Positions 45,065 to 53,948 of a stretch of DNA of 64,000 nucleotides are shown one piece after another. Below the pieces are notes generated by a model. The model was not told the origin of the DNA and ran no database searches. It saw only the letters and a list, made by a program, of their open reading frames with translations. The position numbers and the translations under genes are program-made. Within the stretch, counting starts at the first letter, position 1. Each line of letters starts with the position of its first letter. Source of the stretch: CAVPCY01 sp963702525 (GTDB lineage Bacteria; Actinomycetota; Coriobacteriia; Anaerosomatales; PHET01); contig CAVPCY010000013.1 in the NCBI GenBank assembly GCA_963702525.1, forward strand, positions 62,001 through 126,000, in the 5' to 3' direction.

Positions 45065-45143
45065 GCGACCGCAGGAGTGCTCGGGAGTCGCCGAATCAGA
45101 TCGCGCACGATGAGCGACGTCGCGAGACACGACAGCCGACCTC

Positions 45144-46312
45144 ATGGTTGCTCGACTTCCGTCGCACCTCTACGTCCACGTCCCCTTCTGTGCTTCGAAA
45201 TGCGCGTACTGCGACTTCGCGAGCGTGGCGCGAGCGGACGAGGCCACGGTGCGGATGGTCTTTCGCGCCATGCGCACGCAACTGCTTCAGTGGCAGCGAA
45301 GCGGCCTGGATGGTGTGCTGGAGTCCATCTACTTCGGCGGCGGTACGCCGTCACTCGTCGCTGGTGAAGTGGTCGACCTGCTCGGCTTCATCAAGGAGGA
45401 GTTCCTCGTGCATGCCGGCGCCGAGGTGACGGCGGAGGCCAACCCCGACAGCCTCGACCGCAGCACGGTCGCGATGCTCGCTGAAGCGGGCGTGACCCGG
45501 GTGAGCCTGGGCGTGCAGTCCTTCTCCGACCGCGAGCTTCGCGTGCTGGGCAGGGTGCACGATGCCGAGACGGCCGAGCGAGCCTGCAGCGCCGTGTCCG
45601 AGGCCGGGCTCGCGTTGTCGATCGACCTGATGTGCGCGATACCCGGGCAGTCGCGGGCATCGTGGTCCACGACACTCCAGCGGGCCGCCGATACGGGCGC
45701 GGAGCACGTGTCGGTGTATCCACTCACAGTCGAAGACGGCACCCCGATGCAGGTGGCCGTCGACGCTCGGCTGGTGGAGGCGGTGGATTCGGACGTCGCC
45801 GCCGAGCACCTCGTTCTCGCCGAAGCGGCCCTTGGGTACCACGGCTTTCAGTCGCTACGAGGTCGCGAACTACGCGCGTCGCCGCGAGGCTCGGGCGCGA
45901 CACAACCTCGCCTACTGGACAGGGCGCCCGTACATCGGGCTTGGGCCCCGGAGCGCACGGGATGGTCGATGGTGCGGCAGCACGCGAGTCGTGTCTGTTC
46001 GGCGATATCGGAGAAGACGTCGGACGGCTGCGGTATGCGGGCGCCTCCGACATCTCGGATTGGCTCGTGGGCAAGGGGGACACGCTCGAGCTGATGACGC
46101 GTGCCGAGGCGGCGCGCGAGGACGCGATGTTGGGCATGCGACTTGTCGACGGGATCGACGACGAACTCGCACGACGTGCCGGCGTGGTCGGCGTGCTCGA
46201 ATCCCTGGCCGAGGACGGGTTGGTCAGCTACGAAGGATCCAGGTGGTCGGCGACACAGCGCGGATGGCTGCTGGGCAACGAGGTCTTCGGGCGCATCTGG
46301 TCGGGCGAGTGA
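45144..46312 (+). CDS. hemW: HemW-type radical SAM heme chaperone (two frameshifts)
   Basis: Radical SAM protein formerly called coproporphyrinogen oxidase-like; HemW delivers heme to membrane proteins. Seen: LYVHVPFCASKCAYCDFAS, with the four-Cys form C-x3-C-x2-C-x-F lacking the extra CxC of HemN, and IYFGGGTPSLV. Two frame changes occur. One T of TTT at 45846-45848 and one C of CCCC at 45946-45949 are in excess; removing both gives YHGFSRYEVANYARRR and IGLGPGAHGMVDGAA, and a 388-residue protein of normal length. The C-terminal part (LMTRAEAAREDAMLGMRLVD) is intact. It precedes hrcA, as in many Gram-positive genomes. Confidence 0.93.
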
Positions 46313-46347
46313 ACCACGGCACACACCGCGGTGCTCGCCATCATCGC

Positions 46348-46374
46348 TTGGCACTCGCTATACTTGAGTGCCAA
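46348..46374 (+). promoter_or_regulatory. CIRCE operator (HrcA site) with embedded -10
   Basis: TTGGCACTC-N9-GAGTGCCAA, a perfect 9-bp inverted repeat with the canonical 9-base spacer. It differs from the usual TTAGCACTC at one symmetric position. TATACT (46359-46364) lies in the spacer, so bound HrcA would cover the promoter of hrcA-dnaJ. Confidence 0.92.
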
Positions 46375-46406
46375 ACACGCAGGTACTTCAGGAAGGCGTA
46401 CGGAGC

Positions 46407-47432
46407 ATGCTGAACGACCGCCGCCGCAGGGTGCTCGGGGCACTCGTGGAGGAGTACATATCGAGCGCGCTGCCCGTGGGCTCGAAGACCCTGGTTGCCC
46501 GTTACGAGTTGGGCTGCAGTCCGGCCACGGTTCGAAACGAGCTCTCGATTCTCGAAGAGACCGGGTACGTCACGCAGCCGCACGTCTCGGCGGGCCGTAT
46601 TCCCACCGACACCGGCTACCGGAGTTTCGTCGATGAGTTGCTCGAGCGCCGGGGTGCCGGGATGGAAAGCGACATTCCCCAGACGCGGCTGCACGCCGCT
46701 GCCGAAGTCGACGAGCTCATGCGCGAGACGTCTGCCGCCCTGACGCGCCTGACCAGCTGTCTTGCGGTCAGCGTGGCGCCAAGCGTGGCAACCGCCCGGG
46801 TGAAGCGGATCGACCTGCTCTCGATGGCCCGGCGACGGGCGCTGTTCGTGCTGATCACCGAGTCGGGCAGGGTCGTGAACCGCTCGATCGAGCTGGCAGA
46901 CGAGACGGCCCCTGAGCGGCTCTCCGAAGTGGAGCGTGCGCTCAACGCGGCGCTCGTGGGCAAGCGTGCTCGCGACATCCGGCCGCTTCGTGACGCGCTC
47001 GAGCTCGCCGAGGTGGGTCGGCATGCAGATGGCCGGTCAGATGGGGTCGTCGGACGGGTCGTGGATGAGATCCTCGACGCTCTCGCGGAAACGGATCGCG
47101 ATCGCCTCTACCATGTCGGCGTGCCGGCACTGCTCGCCCAGCCCGAGTTCCACGATGCCGAGCGGGCTCGGCCGTTGATCGAGTTCCTGGAAGACGGCAT
47201 AGCCATGCTGGAGGCACTGTCGGACGTGCTCGGTCATCGCGGGCTCGTCGTACGGATCGGGCACGAGAACCGCCAAGCCGAGCTGGGCAACGTGAGCCTC
47301 GTTGCCACCAACTACGGGAATGACGCGGCCGACGGCGTGGTAGGCGTCATCGGCCCGACAAGGATGGACTACAACCGCGCGATCTCGGCCGTACGGTCGA
47401 TGGCCGACGGCCTCGAGGATGTGCTCGGCTAG
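46407..47432 (+). CDS. hrcA: Heat-inducible transcription repressor HrcA
   Basis: Repressor of chaperone genes acting at CIRCE. 341 residues. Winged-helix N terminus (LNDRRRRVLGALVEEYISSA, PVGSKTLVARYELGCSPATV, LEETGYVTQPHVSAGRIPTD) and GAF-like domains with a dimerisation insert (LVVRIGHENRQAELGNVSLV). ATG 46407 has GGAAGG and CGGAG before it; a GTG at 46368 would lie inside the operator. Autoregulation through the CIRCE is evident. dnaK and grpE are not adjacent. Confidence 0.95.
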   Translation: MLNDRRRRVLGALVEEYISSALPVGSKTLVARYELGCSPATVRNELSILEETGYVTQPHVSAGRIPTDTGYRSFVDELLERRGAGMESDIPQTRLHAAAEVDELMRETSAALTRLTSCLAVSVAPSVATARVKRIDLLSMARRRALFVLITESGRVVNRSIELADETAPERLSEVERALNAALVGKRARDIRPLRDALELAEVGRHADGRSDGVVGRVVDEILDALAETDRDRLYHVGVPALLAQPEFHDAERARPLIEFLEDGIAMLEALSDVLGHRGLVVRIGHENRQAELGNVSLVATNYGNDAADGVVGVIGPTRMDYNRAISAVRSMADGLEDVLG

Positions 47433-47461
47433 ACGCCGAGCGCTGTGTGAAAGGAATCCGC

Positions 47462-48619
47462 GTGCCTGCGAGTACCCGTGACTACTACGCCACGTTGGGC
47501 GTTGAGCGCTCGGCCAACGCCGAGGAGATCAAGAAGGCGTTTCGCCGCAAGGCGAGGGAGCTGCATCCCGACGTCAACAAGGCGCCCGATGCCGAGGAGC
47601 GCTTCAAGGAGGTCAACGAGGCCTACGACGTGCTCTCGGACCCCCAGAAGCGGGAGCAATACGACACCTTCGGCAGCGTGGGGCGCGGCCCCGGAGGCCC
47701 GGCCGGCGGCGGATACCAGTACGTCGACCTGAACGACCTGTTCGGTGGGGGCGGCTCGGGCGGCTTCGACATGGGCGATCTGTTCAGCGCCTTCTTCGGC
47801 GGCGTGACCGGTGCGCAACGCGGAGCCAGGCTCGAGGGCCGCAACATGGCCATGGCGATGACGATCACGCTCAAGGAAGCCGGAACGGGCGTCGAGAAGG
47901 AGATCGTGCTCGACCGGCTCGCGCCCTGCGATGTGTGCGGGGGGTCGGGTTCGTCGGCGGGCAGCTCAGTGGTGACGTGTTCGGATTGCGGCGGCAGCGG
48001 TCAGCGTGTCACCGTGCGCAGGACCTTCCTCGGCAACATGCAGACGGCGGTCCCCTGCGAGCGCTGCGGCGCGACAGGCAAGGTCATCGAGAAGCCGTGT
48101 GAGGAGTGCCAGGGCTCTGGACGCGTTCCTGACCGCCAGCACGTGCAGGTGAGTGTCCCGGCAGGGATCCGCGAGGGTCAGCAGATCAGGCTGCGTGGTC
48201 TGGGCGAGGCCGGTATCCGTGGTGCGGCGTCGGGCGACCTGATAGTCACCATTCACATCAAGCCGGACGACTTCTTGCACAGAGAGGGCGACGACCTGCA
48301 CTGCAGGGCGAGCGTGTCGATCACGCAGGCGGCATTGGGTGCGGAGCTCAAGGTGTGTGGCTTGCTCGAGGACAACGAGGTTCGCATTCCCGCAGGCAGC
48401 CAGCACGGTGACACCGTGAGGGTCAAGCACCGGGGCATGCCCAGAGTGGGCGGCGGAGGCTCGCGTGGCGACCTGATCGTGCACGTCGGGGTCGACGTCC
48501 CCAAGAAGCTCTCGAAACGCCAGAAGGAGTTGCTCGCCGAGCTCGCCGAGGAGTTCGGCGACGCCACCAGCTCCGACAAGACCCCGCTTGAGAAACTCAA
48601 GGACTGGCTGAGAGGGTAG
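47462..48619 (+). CDS. dnaJ: Chaperone protein DnaJ
   Basis: Hsp40 co-chaperone that activates DnaK. 385 residues: J domain (DYYATLGVERSANAEEIKKA, HPD in ELHPDVNKAP), Gly/Phe region (GGGGSGGFDMGDLFSAFFGG), four zinc repeats CDVCGGSG, CSDCGGSG, CERCGATG, CEECQGSG, and C-terminal substrate domains. GTG 47462 has AAAGGA upstream. Cotranscribed with hrcA and thus under the CIRCE. Confidence 0.96.
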   Translation: MPASTRDYYATLGVERSANAEEIKKAFRRKARELHPDVNKAPDAEERFKEVNEAYDVLSDPQKREQYDTFGSVGRGPGGPAGGGYQYVDLNDLFGGGGSGGFDMGDLFSAFFGGVTGAQRGARLEGRNMAMAMTITLKEAGTGVEKEIVLDRLAPCDVCGGSGSSAGSSVVTCSDCGGSGQRVTVRRTFLGNMQTAVPCERCGATGKVIEKPCEECQGSGRVPDRQHVQVSVPAGIREGQQIRLRGLGEAGIRGAASGDLIVTIHIKPDDFLHREGDDLHCRASVSITQAALGAELKVCGLLEDNEVRIPAGSQHGDTVRVKHRGMPRVGGGGSRGDLIVHVGVDVPKKLSKRQKELLAELAEEFGDATSSDKTPLEKLKDWLRG

Positions 48620-48621
48620 CC

Positions 48622-49386
48622 GTGTCGCGAGCGCGATTCTTCCTGAACGCGGAGCTGCCGACGGGACCGACAGTGGTGCTGCCATTGTCCGCTGAGGACC
48701 ACCACCATGCGCAGCGCGTGCTGCGGGTTCGTGCCGGGGAGGATCTCGACGTCGTCGCACCCTCGGGCGCCGTGTGGCACGTGCGCATCCGCGACGTGGC
48801 CGACGACACCATCAGCGCCGACGTGCTGGGGGAGTCGCCCGCCGTGGTCGAGCCGGCCGTGACGCTGTTCCAGGGCGTTGCGAAGGGCGACAAGATGGAG
48901 TCGATCGTGCGCCAGGCGGTCGAGGTCGGCGCCGCATCGGTCGTGCCCGTCCTGACTTCCCGGGGTGTCGTGAGGATGGATGACGCCAAACGGGTGCAGC
49001 GTGTCGAGCGCTGGCGCAGGATCTCGCGCTCCGCAGCCGAGCAGTCACGGCGAGCGAACGTGCCGGAGGTGCATGACGTCGTCACGTTCGCGGACGCGTG
49101 CGGGCTTCTCGAAGGGTTCGACCGAATCATCGTGCTGTGGGAGGAGCAGGCCGGGTCGCTTGTCACGTCGGTGGTACGAGGCTCCTTCGAGTCCACTCAG
49201 ATCCGGGTGGCGGTGGTGGTCGGTCCCGAAGGCGGTCTCTCTGCCGAGGAGGTCTCGGAACTGAGGACCCGAGGCGCGCTCGTGGCATCTCTCGGCCCAT
49301 CGATCATGCGTACCGAGACTGCAGCCGTAGTCGGGCTGAGCCTCGTCATCGCTGCGTTGCAGGAGGCCGGCGCAAGCGATGCCTGA
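48622..49386 (+). CDS. rsmE: 16S rRNA (uracil1498-N3)-methyltransferase
   Basis: SPOUT-fold methyltransferase, 254 residues. N-terminal PUA-like part (DHHHAQRVLRVRAGEDLDVV), GVAKGDKMESIVRQAVEVGA, and the knotted SAM site VVVGPEGGLSAEEVSELR with LGPSIMRTETAAV. Starts 2 bases after dnaJ and overlaps mtaB by 8 bases. The dnaJ-rsmE-mtaB order is common. Confidence 0.95.
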   Translation: MSRARFFLNAELPTGPTVVLPLSAEDHHHAQRVLRVRAGEDLDVVAPSGAVWHVRIRDVADDTISADVLGESPAVVEPAVTLFQGVAKGDKMESIVRQAVEVGAASVVPVLTSRGVVRMDDAKRVQRVERWRRISRSAAEQSRRANVPEVHDVVTFADACGLLEGFDRIIVLWEEQAGSLVTSVVRGSFESTQIRVAVVVGPEGGLSAEEVSELRTRGALVASLGPSIMRTETAAVVGLSLVIAALQEAGASDA

Positions 49387-50674
49387 CGAGAAGGCTCCTC
49401 GCATGCTGCTGCCGGTCGCCGTGCGCACGCTGGGCTGCAAGGTCAATCGTTTCGAGAGCGACGAGATCGCAGCCGAGCTGCTCGGCAGGGGTGTGGCCAT
49501 CGGCGACGAGGACGATGCGGCGGTCATCGTCGTGAACACGTGCACCGTCACGGGAGAGGCCGACGCCAAGGCACGCAAGGCGGTCAGGCACGCTCTGAAA
49601 CGCGCGGGCGACCCGGTCGTGGTGGTGACCGGATGTCTCGCGACGCTTGACGCTGCTGCCCTGCGCGCGCTCTCGCCGCGAGTGATCGTGGAGCCGGACA
49701 AGGACCGCGTCGCCGAGGCGGTCGGCGAGGCGCTCGGCGTGACCGACAAGTGGAGCGCGACGCCCGCAACTCCCGCAGCGCCGTGGGGCGAACGATTCCG
49801 GGTTCGGGCGATGCTCAAGGTCCAGGACGGGTGTGACAGCTTCTGCGCGTACTGCATCGTGCCCTACGCTCGTGGCGTGCCCCGGTCCATGCCGTTGCGA
49901 CAGGTCGTCGAGCGGGCCGGCGACCTCGTGAGCGCGGGAGCGCGTGAGATCGTTCTGAGCGGCATCAATATCGGGCGCTACTGCGACGGCCCGAACGATC
50001 TGGCCGGCGTCGTGGCGGCGGTCTCGGCAACCGGTGTTGCGCGCGTGCGCCTGTCGAGTATCGAACCGCAGCATCTGAGCGCAAGGCTTCTGGAGGTGCT
50101 CGCGTCCACGCCGGCGGTCTGTGCACACCTCCACGTACCCCTTCAGAGCGGCAGTGACCGCGTGCTCGGCCTGATGGGCCGCTCCTATACCGCCGAGCAG
50201 TTCGCGAGCACCATCGAGGAGGCGCGCGCAGCTCTACCGGGTCTCTCGGTGACGACCGATCTGATCGCGGGCTTCCCGACAGAGACCGACGTCGATCACG
50301 CCGACGGGATGGAGTTCGTGCGGGAGATGGGCTTTGCCAAGGTGCACGTGTTCCGCTACAGCGAACGTGCGGGCACGCCGGCAGCGAGCGCGGAGCAGGT
50401 ACTGCCCCGGATTCGTGCAAGACGCGCGGCGGATCTTCGCGCGCTCGGCGAGTCGATGCGCCGCGACTACCTGGTGGCCAGGTCGGGCGAGACCGCCGAG
50501 TTGCTCGTCGAGACGGTGGCCAACGGGCTGGCGACGGGCACCACTCGGGAGTACATACGCGCTTCGGTAGCGGGAGCGGGACTTGCCCCCGGCGACATCG
50601 TCGAGGTGGCGCTTTGCGAAGGCGACACTGAGCCGCTGCGCGCGAGTCGCGTGCCCGAGGCGCTGCAGGCGTAG
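49379..50674 (+). CDS. mtaB: tRNA threonylcarbamoyladenosine methylthiotransferase MtaB
   Basis: Radical SAM methylthiotransferase making ms2t6A37 in tRNA. 431 residues: UPF0004 domain with three Cys (TLGCKVNRFESDEIAAELL, NTCTVTGEADAKARKAVR, TGCLA), radical SAM motif DGCDSFCAYCIVPYARG, and a C-terminal TRAM domain. The HCKV/GCKVNRFES form separates MtaB from MiaB. ATG 49403 is a possible shorter start. Confidence 0.93.
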   Translation: MPDEKAPRMLLPVAVRTLGCKVNRFESDEIAAELLGRGVAIGDEDDAAVIVVNTCTVTGEADAKARKAVRHALKRAGDPVVVVTGCLATLDAAALRALSPRVIVEPDKDRVAEAVGEALGVTDKWSATPATPAAPWGERFRVRAMLKVQDGCDSFCAYCIVPYARGVPRSMPLRQVVERAGDLVSAGAREIVLSGINIGRYCDGPNDLAGVVAAVSATGVARVRLSSIEPQHLSARLLEVLASTPAVCAHLHVPLQSGSDRVLGLMGRSYTAEQFASTIEEARAALPGLSVTTDLIAGFPTETDVDHADGMEFVREMGFAKVHVFRYSERAGTPAASAEQVLPRIRARRAADLRALGESMRRDYLVARSGETAELLVETVANGLATGTTREYIRASVAGAGLAPGDIVEVALCEGDTEPLRASRVPEALQA

Positions 50675-50690
50675 TCCCGGCGCCACCGGT

Positions 50691-50698
50691 GGTAGAAT
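50691..50698 (+). promoter_or_regulatory. Extended -10 box upstream of phoH
   Basis: TGGTAGAAT with TAGAAT at 50693-50698, 60 bases before the phoH start. No good -35. Confidence 0.4.
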
Positions 50699-50758
50699 CT
50701 GAGGCGAGGGAGCGCAGGTCATCAGCGCGTCCTGTGAAGCGAACCGCAGCGAACCGAG

Positions 50759-51745
50759 GTGCATCGACACATCGTGGAACCCACCCAGATCCGTCTCGTC
50801 GTACCGCCCGAACTCGACATGACGCGCCTGTTAGGGCAAGGCGACTCTCTCTTGCGAGTCATCGAGGACCAGTTCGACCCCCGTATCTCCGTGCGAGGCA
50901 ACGAGATAACGATAGCCGGGGATGCCGCCGACTCCGCGACCGTCTCGGCGCTTTTCTCCGAGATGATCGGGCTGATAGAGCGCGGCGAGCATCTCACGCC
51001 GGACGCTGTGGAAAGATCTATCGAGTTGCTCACGCACGGCGAGTGCACACCCACGGCGCTGCACGGCGATGTAATCCTGACTCACAAGGGCAAGGCCATT
51101 CGGCCCAAGACCGGCGGGCAGAAGCGCTACGTCGACGCGATACGCACGCACACCGTGGCCTTCGGCATCGGTCCGGCAGGCACCGGCAAGACGTATCTCG
51201 CCATGGCCATGGCCGTCGAGGCCCTGAAGCGAAAGCAGGTCGGGCGGATCATCCTCACGCGCCCGGCCGTTGAAGCGGGTGAGTCTCTCGGCTTTCTGCC
51301 GGGCACGCTGACCGAGAAGGTCGACCCTTACCTGCGCCCGCTCTATGACGCTCTCTTCGACATGATGGACGCCGAGAAGTCCGCCTCCATGCTCGAGCGC
51401 GGCGTGATAGAGATCGCGCCGCTCGCCTACATGCGCGGGCGCACTCTCAACGACAGCTTCGTCATTCTCGACGAGGCGCAGAACACCACCGCCGAGCAGA
51501 TGAAGATGTTCCTGACACGTCTTGGCTTCGGTTCGAGGATCGTCGTCACCGGCGACGTGACCCAGATCGACCTGCCGCGCGGAGTCTCCGGCCTGCGCCA
51601 GGTGCGCGACATTCTCTGCGGCGTCAAGGACATCGCGTTCATCGAACTCACCGGGAAGGACGTCGTGCGCCACAAGCTCGTTCAACGGATCGTCACGGCC
51701 TATCAGACCTATGAGGAAGCGCACGCCGGTCCGGCCGATGGCTAG
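50759..51745 (+). CDS. phoH: PhoH-like ATPase
   Basis: P-loop ATPase of the PhoH/YbeZ type, 328 residues, partner of YbeY in rRNA processing in other bacteria. N-terminal region (LRVIEDQFDPRISVRGNEIT) may be KH-like. Walker A GPAGTGKTYLAMAMAVEALK, TRPAVEAGESLGFLPGTL, Walker B FVILDEAQNTTAEQMKMFLT and VVTGDVTQIDLP. GTG 50759; 50774 is an alternative. ybeY is two genes downstream, with the HD protein between, the Gram-positive order. Confidence 0.94.
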   Translation: MHRHIVEPTQIRLVVPPELDMTRLLGQGDSLLRVIEDQFDPRISVRGNEITIAGDAADSATVSALFSEMIGLIERGEHLTPDAVERSIELLTHGECTPTALHGDVILTHKGKAIRPKTGGQKRYVDAIRTHTVAFGIGPAGTGKTYLAMAMAVEALKRKQVGRIILTRPAVEAGESLGFLPGTLTEKVDPYLRPLYDALFDMMDAEKSASMLERGVIEIAPLAYMRGRTLNDSFVILDEAQNTTAEQMKMFLTRLGFGSRIVVTGDVTQIDLPRGVSGLRQVRDILCGVKDIAFIELTGKDVVRHKLVQRIVTAYQTYEEAHAGPADG

Positions 51746-52775
51746 CCGCAGCGACACGCGCGTGCTGGATATGCCGCGAATCACGTCGCGCGCTCTTGCC
51801 ATGCGTCCCGGAAGCCGCCACAAGTTGGCCATCGCGGCGTCCGTGGCGATCGTCGGTGCAACGGCGCTTGGTGCACTCGTCGCCTACATCGGTGCTGTGT
51901 TTGCCGGCAACAGCGCTCAGTCCGCGTCTGTCGCCGCAACGTGGGGGGCCTTGGGCGCGTTCGTGGCGGCCGCGGTAGGTGTCGCTGCGGTCCCGGTAGC
52001 CAGGCGCATGCTCATCAGCCGGGAGGACGTTCGTCTCGTGGAGGCGGCGAGTCCTGTCCACCCGCTGATTCGTCGGCTCATGACCGAGGCGCCTGGCACG
52101 TACACCCACTCGCTGGCGGTGGCGAGCTTGGCCGAGGCGGGCGCGGATGCGGTAGGCGCCGACCCGCTGGTCTCGCGAGTGGGGGCGTACTACCACGACG
52201 TCGGCAAGATCCGACGCCCCTGCTATTTCTTCGAGAACCTGGCAGAGGGCGAGAACCCTCATGACGAGCAGAAACCCTCCCTGTCGGCTCTGATCATCAC
52301 CTCTCACGTCGCCGACGGGCTCGAGTTGGCCGCGGAGTACGACCTGCCTCAACGTGTGCGCGACATCATCAGGGAGCATCACGGCACCTCGCTCATCCGG
52401 TACTTCTTCAATAAGGCGAGCGAGGGCGATACGGACGTGTTCGAAGCCGACTTCCGGTATCACGGCGGCAAGCCGAGCACGCGCGAGGCCGCGCTGGTGA
52501 TGATCGCCGACTCGTGCGAGGCAGCGATTCGTGCGCTGAAGGAGCCGACCATCAACGGGGTCGAGAAGTCCGTCAGGTTCGTCATCGACGACAAGCTGCT
52601 CGACGGACAGCTCGAGGACTCCGGGCTGAGCTCGGAGGACATAGGGGCCGTCACCGAGACGTATGCCAAGATGCTTGTGAGCATGCTTCACGCACGATGC
52701 GAGTACCCGCAGCCGCTCTCGGCACCGAGGAGGGAAGCGTATGCAGATCAGCGTCGTGAGCCATCGCGAGCCTGA
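51738..52775 (+). CDS. HDIG-domain membrane phosphohydrolase (short PgpH-like)
   Basis: A 345-residue protein in the place of the large 7TMR-HD phosphodiesterase (PgpH/YqfF, about 700 residues). Only two hydrophobic segments are present (IAASVAIVGATALGALVAYI and WGALGAFVAAAVGVAAVPVA), then a complete HD domain: TYTHSLAVASLAEAGADAVG, YYHDVGKI, REHHGTSLIRYF, MIADSCEAAIRA. The extracellular 7TMR-HDED ligand domain and five helices are missing with no sign of recent truncation, since the short form begins at a good ATG overlapping phoH. c-di-AMP hydrolysis is known for PgpH and is inferred here. Confidence 0.85.
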   Translation: MASRSDTRVLDMPRITSRALAMRPGSRHKLAIAASVAIVGATALGALVAYIGAVFAGNSAQSASVAATWGALGAFVAAAVGVAAVPVARRMLISREDVRLVEAASPVHPLIRRLMTEAPGTYTHSLAVASLAEAGADAVGADPLVSRVGAYYHDVGKIRRPCYFFENLAEGENPHDEQKPSLSALIITSHVADGLELAAEYDLPQRVRDIIREHHGTSLIRYFFNKASEGDTDVFEADFRYHGGKPSTREAALVMIADSCEAAIRALKEPTINGVEKSVRFVIDDKLLDGQLEDSGLSSEDIGAVTETYAKMLVSMLHARCEYPQPLSAPRREAYADQRREPSRA

Positions 52776-53190
52776 GCCATTGGACTTGTCGGCTTTCGAG
52801 AGACTCGCCGGCTTCGTGCTGGAACGCGAGGAGGCGCCGGACGCGATCGAGCTGTCCATCGCGGTCGTGGCGCTCGACGAGATGGCCGACCTGAACCTTC
52901 GGTTCCGCGACAAGGAAGGTCCCACCGACGTCTTGTCGTTCGGGTGCGACGATCCGTGCGCGGTCGTGGGTCCCGATGAGCCGGTCACCCTCGGAGACGT
53001 CGTGATCGCTCCCGAGGTGGCCGAATCCCAAGCCGTCGAGTACGGACATACGGTAGAGGAGGAACTCAACCTCCTGCTCGTCCACGGTGTTCTGCATCTG
53101 CTGGGCTACGATCACGATTCCGACGAGGGCGCCGCCGCGATGCAGGCTCGAGAGCGTGTCCTGCTTCAGGCGTGGGCGGCGACGATGTAG
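52741..53190 (+). CDS. ybeY: Endoribonuclease YbeY
   Basis: Zinc endoribonuclease in 16S rRNA 3' maturation and 70S quality control. 149 residues. The metal site HGVLHLLGYDHDSD has the three His, and NLRFRDKEGPTDVLSFGCDD is the other signature. ATG overlaps the HD gene by 35 bases. Between phoH and the kinase, as usual. Confidence 0.95.
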   Translation: MQISVVSHREPEPLDLSAFERLAGFVLEREEAPDAIELSIAVVALDEMADLNLRFRDKEGPTDVLSFGCDDPCAVVGPDEPVTLGDVVIAPEVAESQAVEYGHTVEEELNLLLVHGVLHLLGYDHDSDEGAAAMQARERVLLQAWAATM

Positions 53191-53199
53191 CGTGCGTCG

Positions 53200-53904
53200 A
53201 TGAAGAAGGCGCGCTCCATCCTGTGGAGTTTCAACTACGCGATAGAAGGGATCGTCTACACCCTGCGCACGCAGCGCAACATGCGCGTGCACATGGTGCT
53301 GGCGGTGCTCGTGGGCACCGGCTGCCTTCTACTTGGCATCGAACGGATGCAGCTTGTCGCCGTTGTGTTCGCCATCAGCCTCGTGTTCGTGACCGAGCTC
53401 GTGAACACCGCCATCGAGGCGACGGTGGATCTATCGGTCGAGCGGTTCGACCCGCTCGCAAAGATCGCGAAGGACGTGGCTGCCGGGGCAGTCCTGTGTG
53501 CGGCTGTCAACGCGCTTATCGTCGCCTACTTGGTGCTCTACGAACCGGTGCGGGCGTTGATGCAGCGCGGGCTGGACCTCGTGACGTTCTCCTCGGCCGA
53601 TCTGACCGTCATCGCGCTGGGCCTCACGATGCTCGCGGTGCTCATACTCAAGGCGGTGTCGAGAGAGGGCACGTGGATGCAGGGTGGATGGCCGAGTGGC
53701 CATGCTGCCATCGCGTTCGGAGCGGCCACGATGCTCGGCTTCATGACCGGGAGTGCCGGCGCGCTCGCCTTGGGGTACTTCGTCGCCTTCCTCGTGGCGC
53801 AGAGCCGCGTCGAGGGCGGTATTCACACGATTCCGCAGGTGATAGTGGGCGGGCTTCTCGGCGTGCTCATCGTCACCGTTGTCTTTCAGGTATTCTTCCG
53901 GTGA
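53200..53904 (+). CDS. DgkA-type undecaprenol/diacylglycerol kinase fused to PAP2 phosphatase
   Basis: A 234-residue membrane protein made of two enzymes. Residues 1-120 are DgkA-like: FNYAIEGIVYTLRTQRNMRV and the active-site helix FVTELVNTAIEATVDL. Residues 130-234 are a PAP2 domain: KAVSREGTWMQGGWPSGHAA and SRVEGGIHTIPQVIVGG carry the SGH and R-x5-H motifs of lipid phosphatases. In Gram-positive bacteria DgkA-like proteins phosphorylate undecaprenol; the PAP2 half could remove that phosphate or act on undecaprenyl pyrophosphate. ATG 53200 is used. It precedes a CorC-type gene in the ybeY-dgkA-cdd-era series. Confidence 0.88.
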   Translation: MKKARSILWSFNYAIEGIVYTLRTQRNMRVHMVLAVLVGTGCLLLGIERMQLVAVVFAISLVFVTELVNTAIEATVDLSVERFDPLAKIAKDVAAGAVLCAAVNALIVAYLVLYEPVRALMQRGLDLVTFSSADLTVIALGLTMLAVLILKAVSREGTWMQGGWPSGHAAIAFGAATMLGFMTGSAGALALGYFVAFLVAQSRVEGGIHTIPQVIVGGLLGVLIVTVVFQVFFR

Positions 53905-53948
53905 TGCGGCACAGAAGCGACGCGACGGCGGCGAAAGGTGGGTGAACG

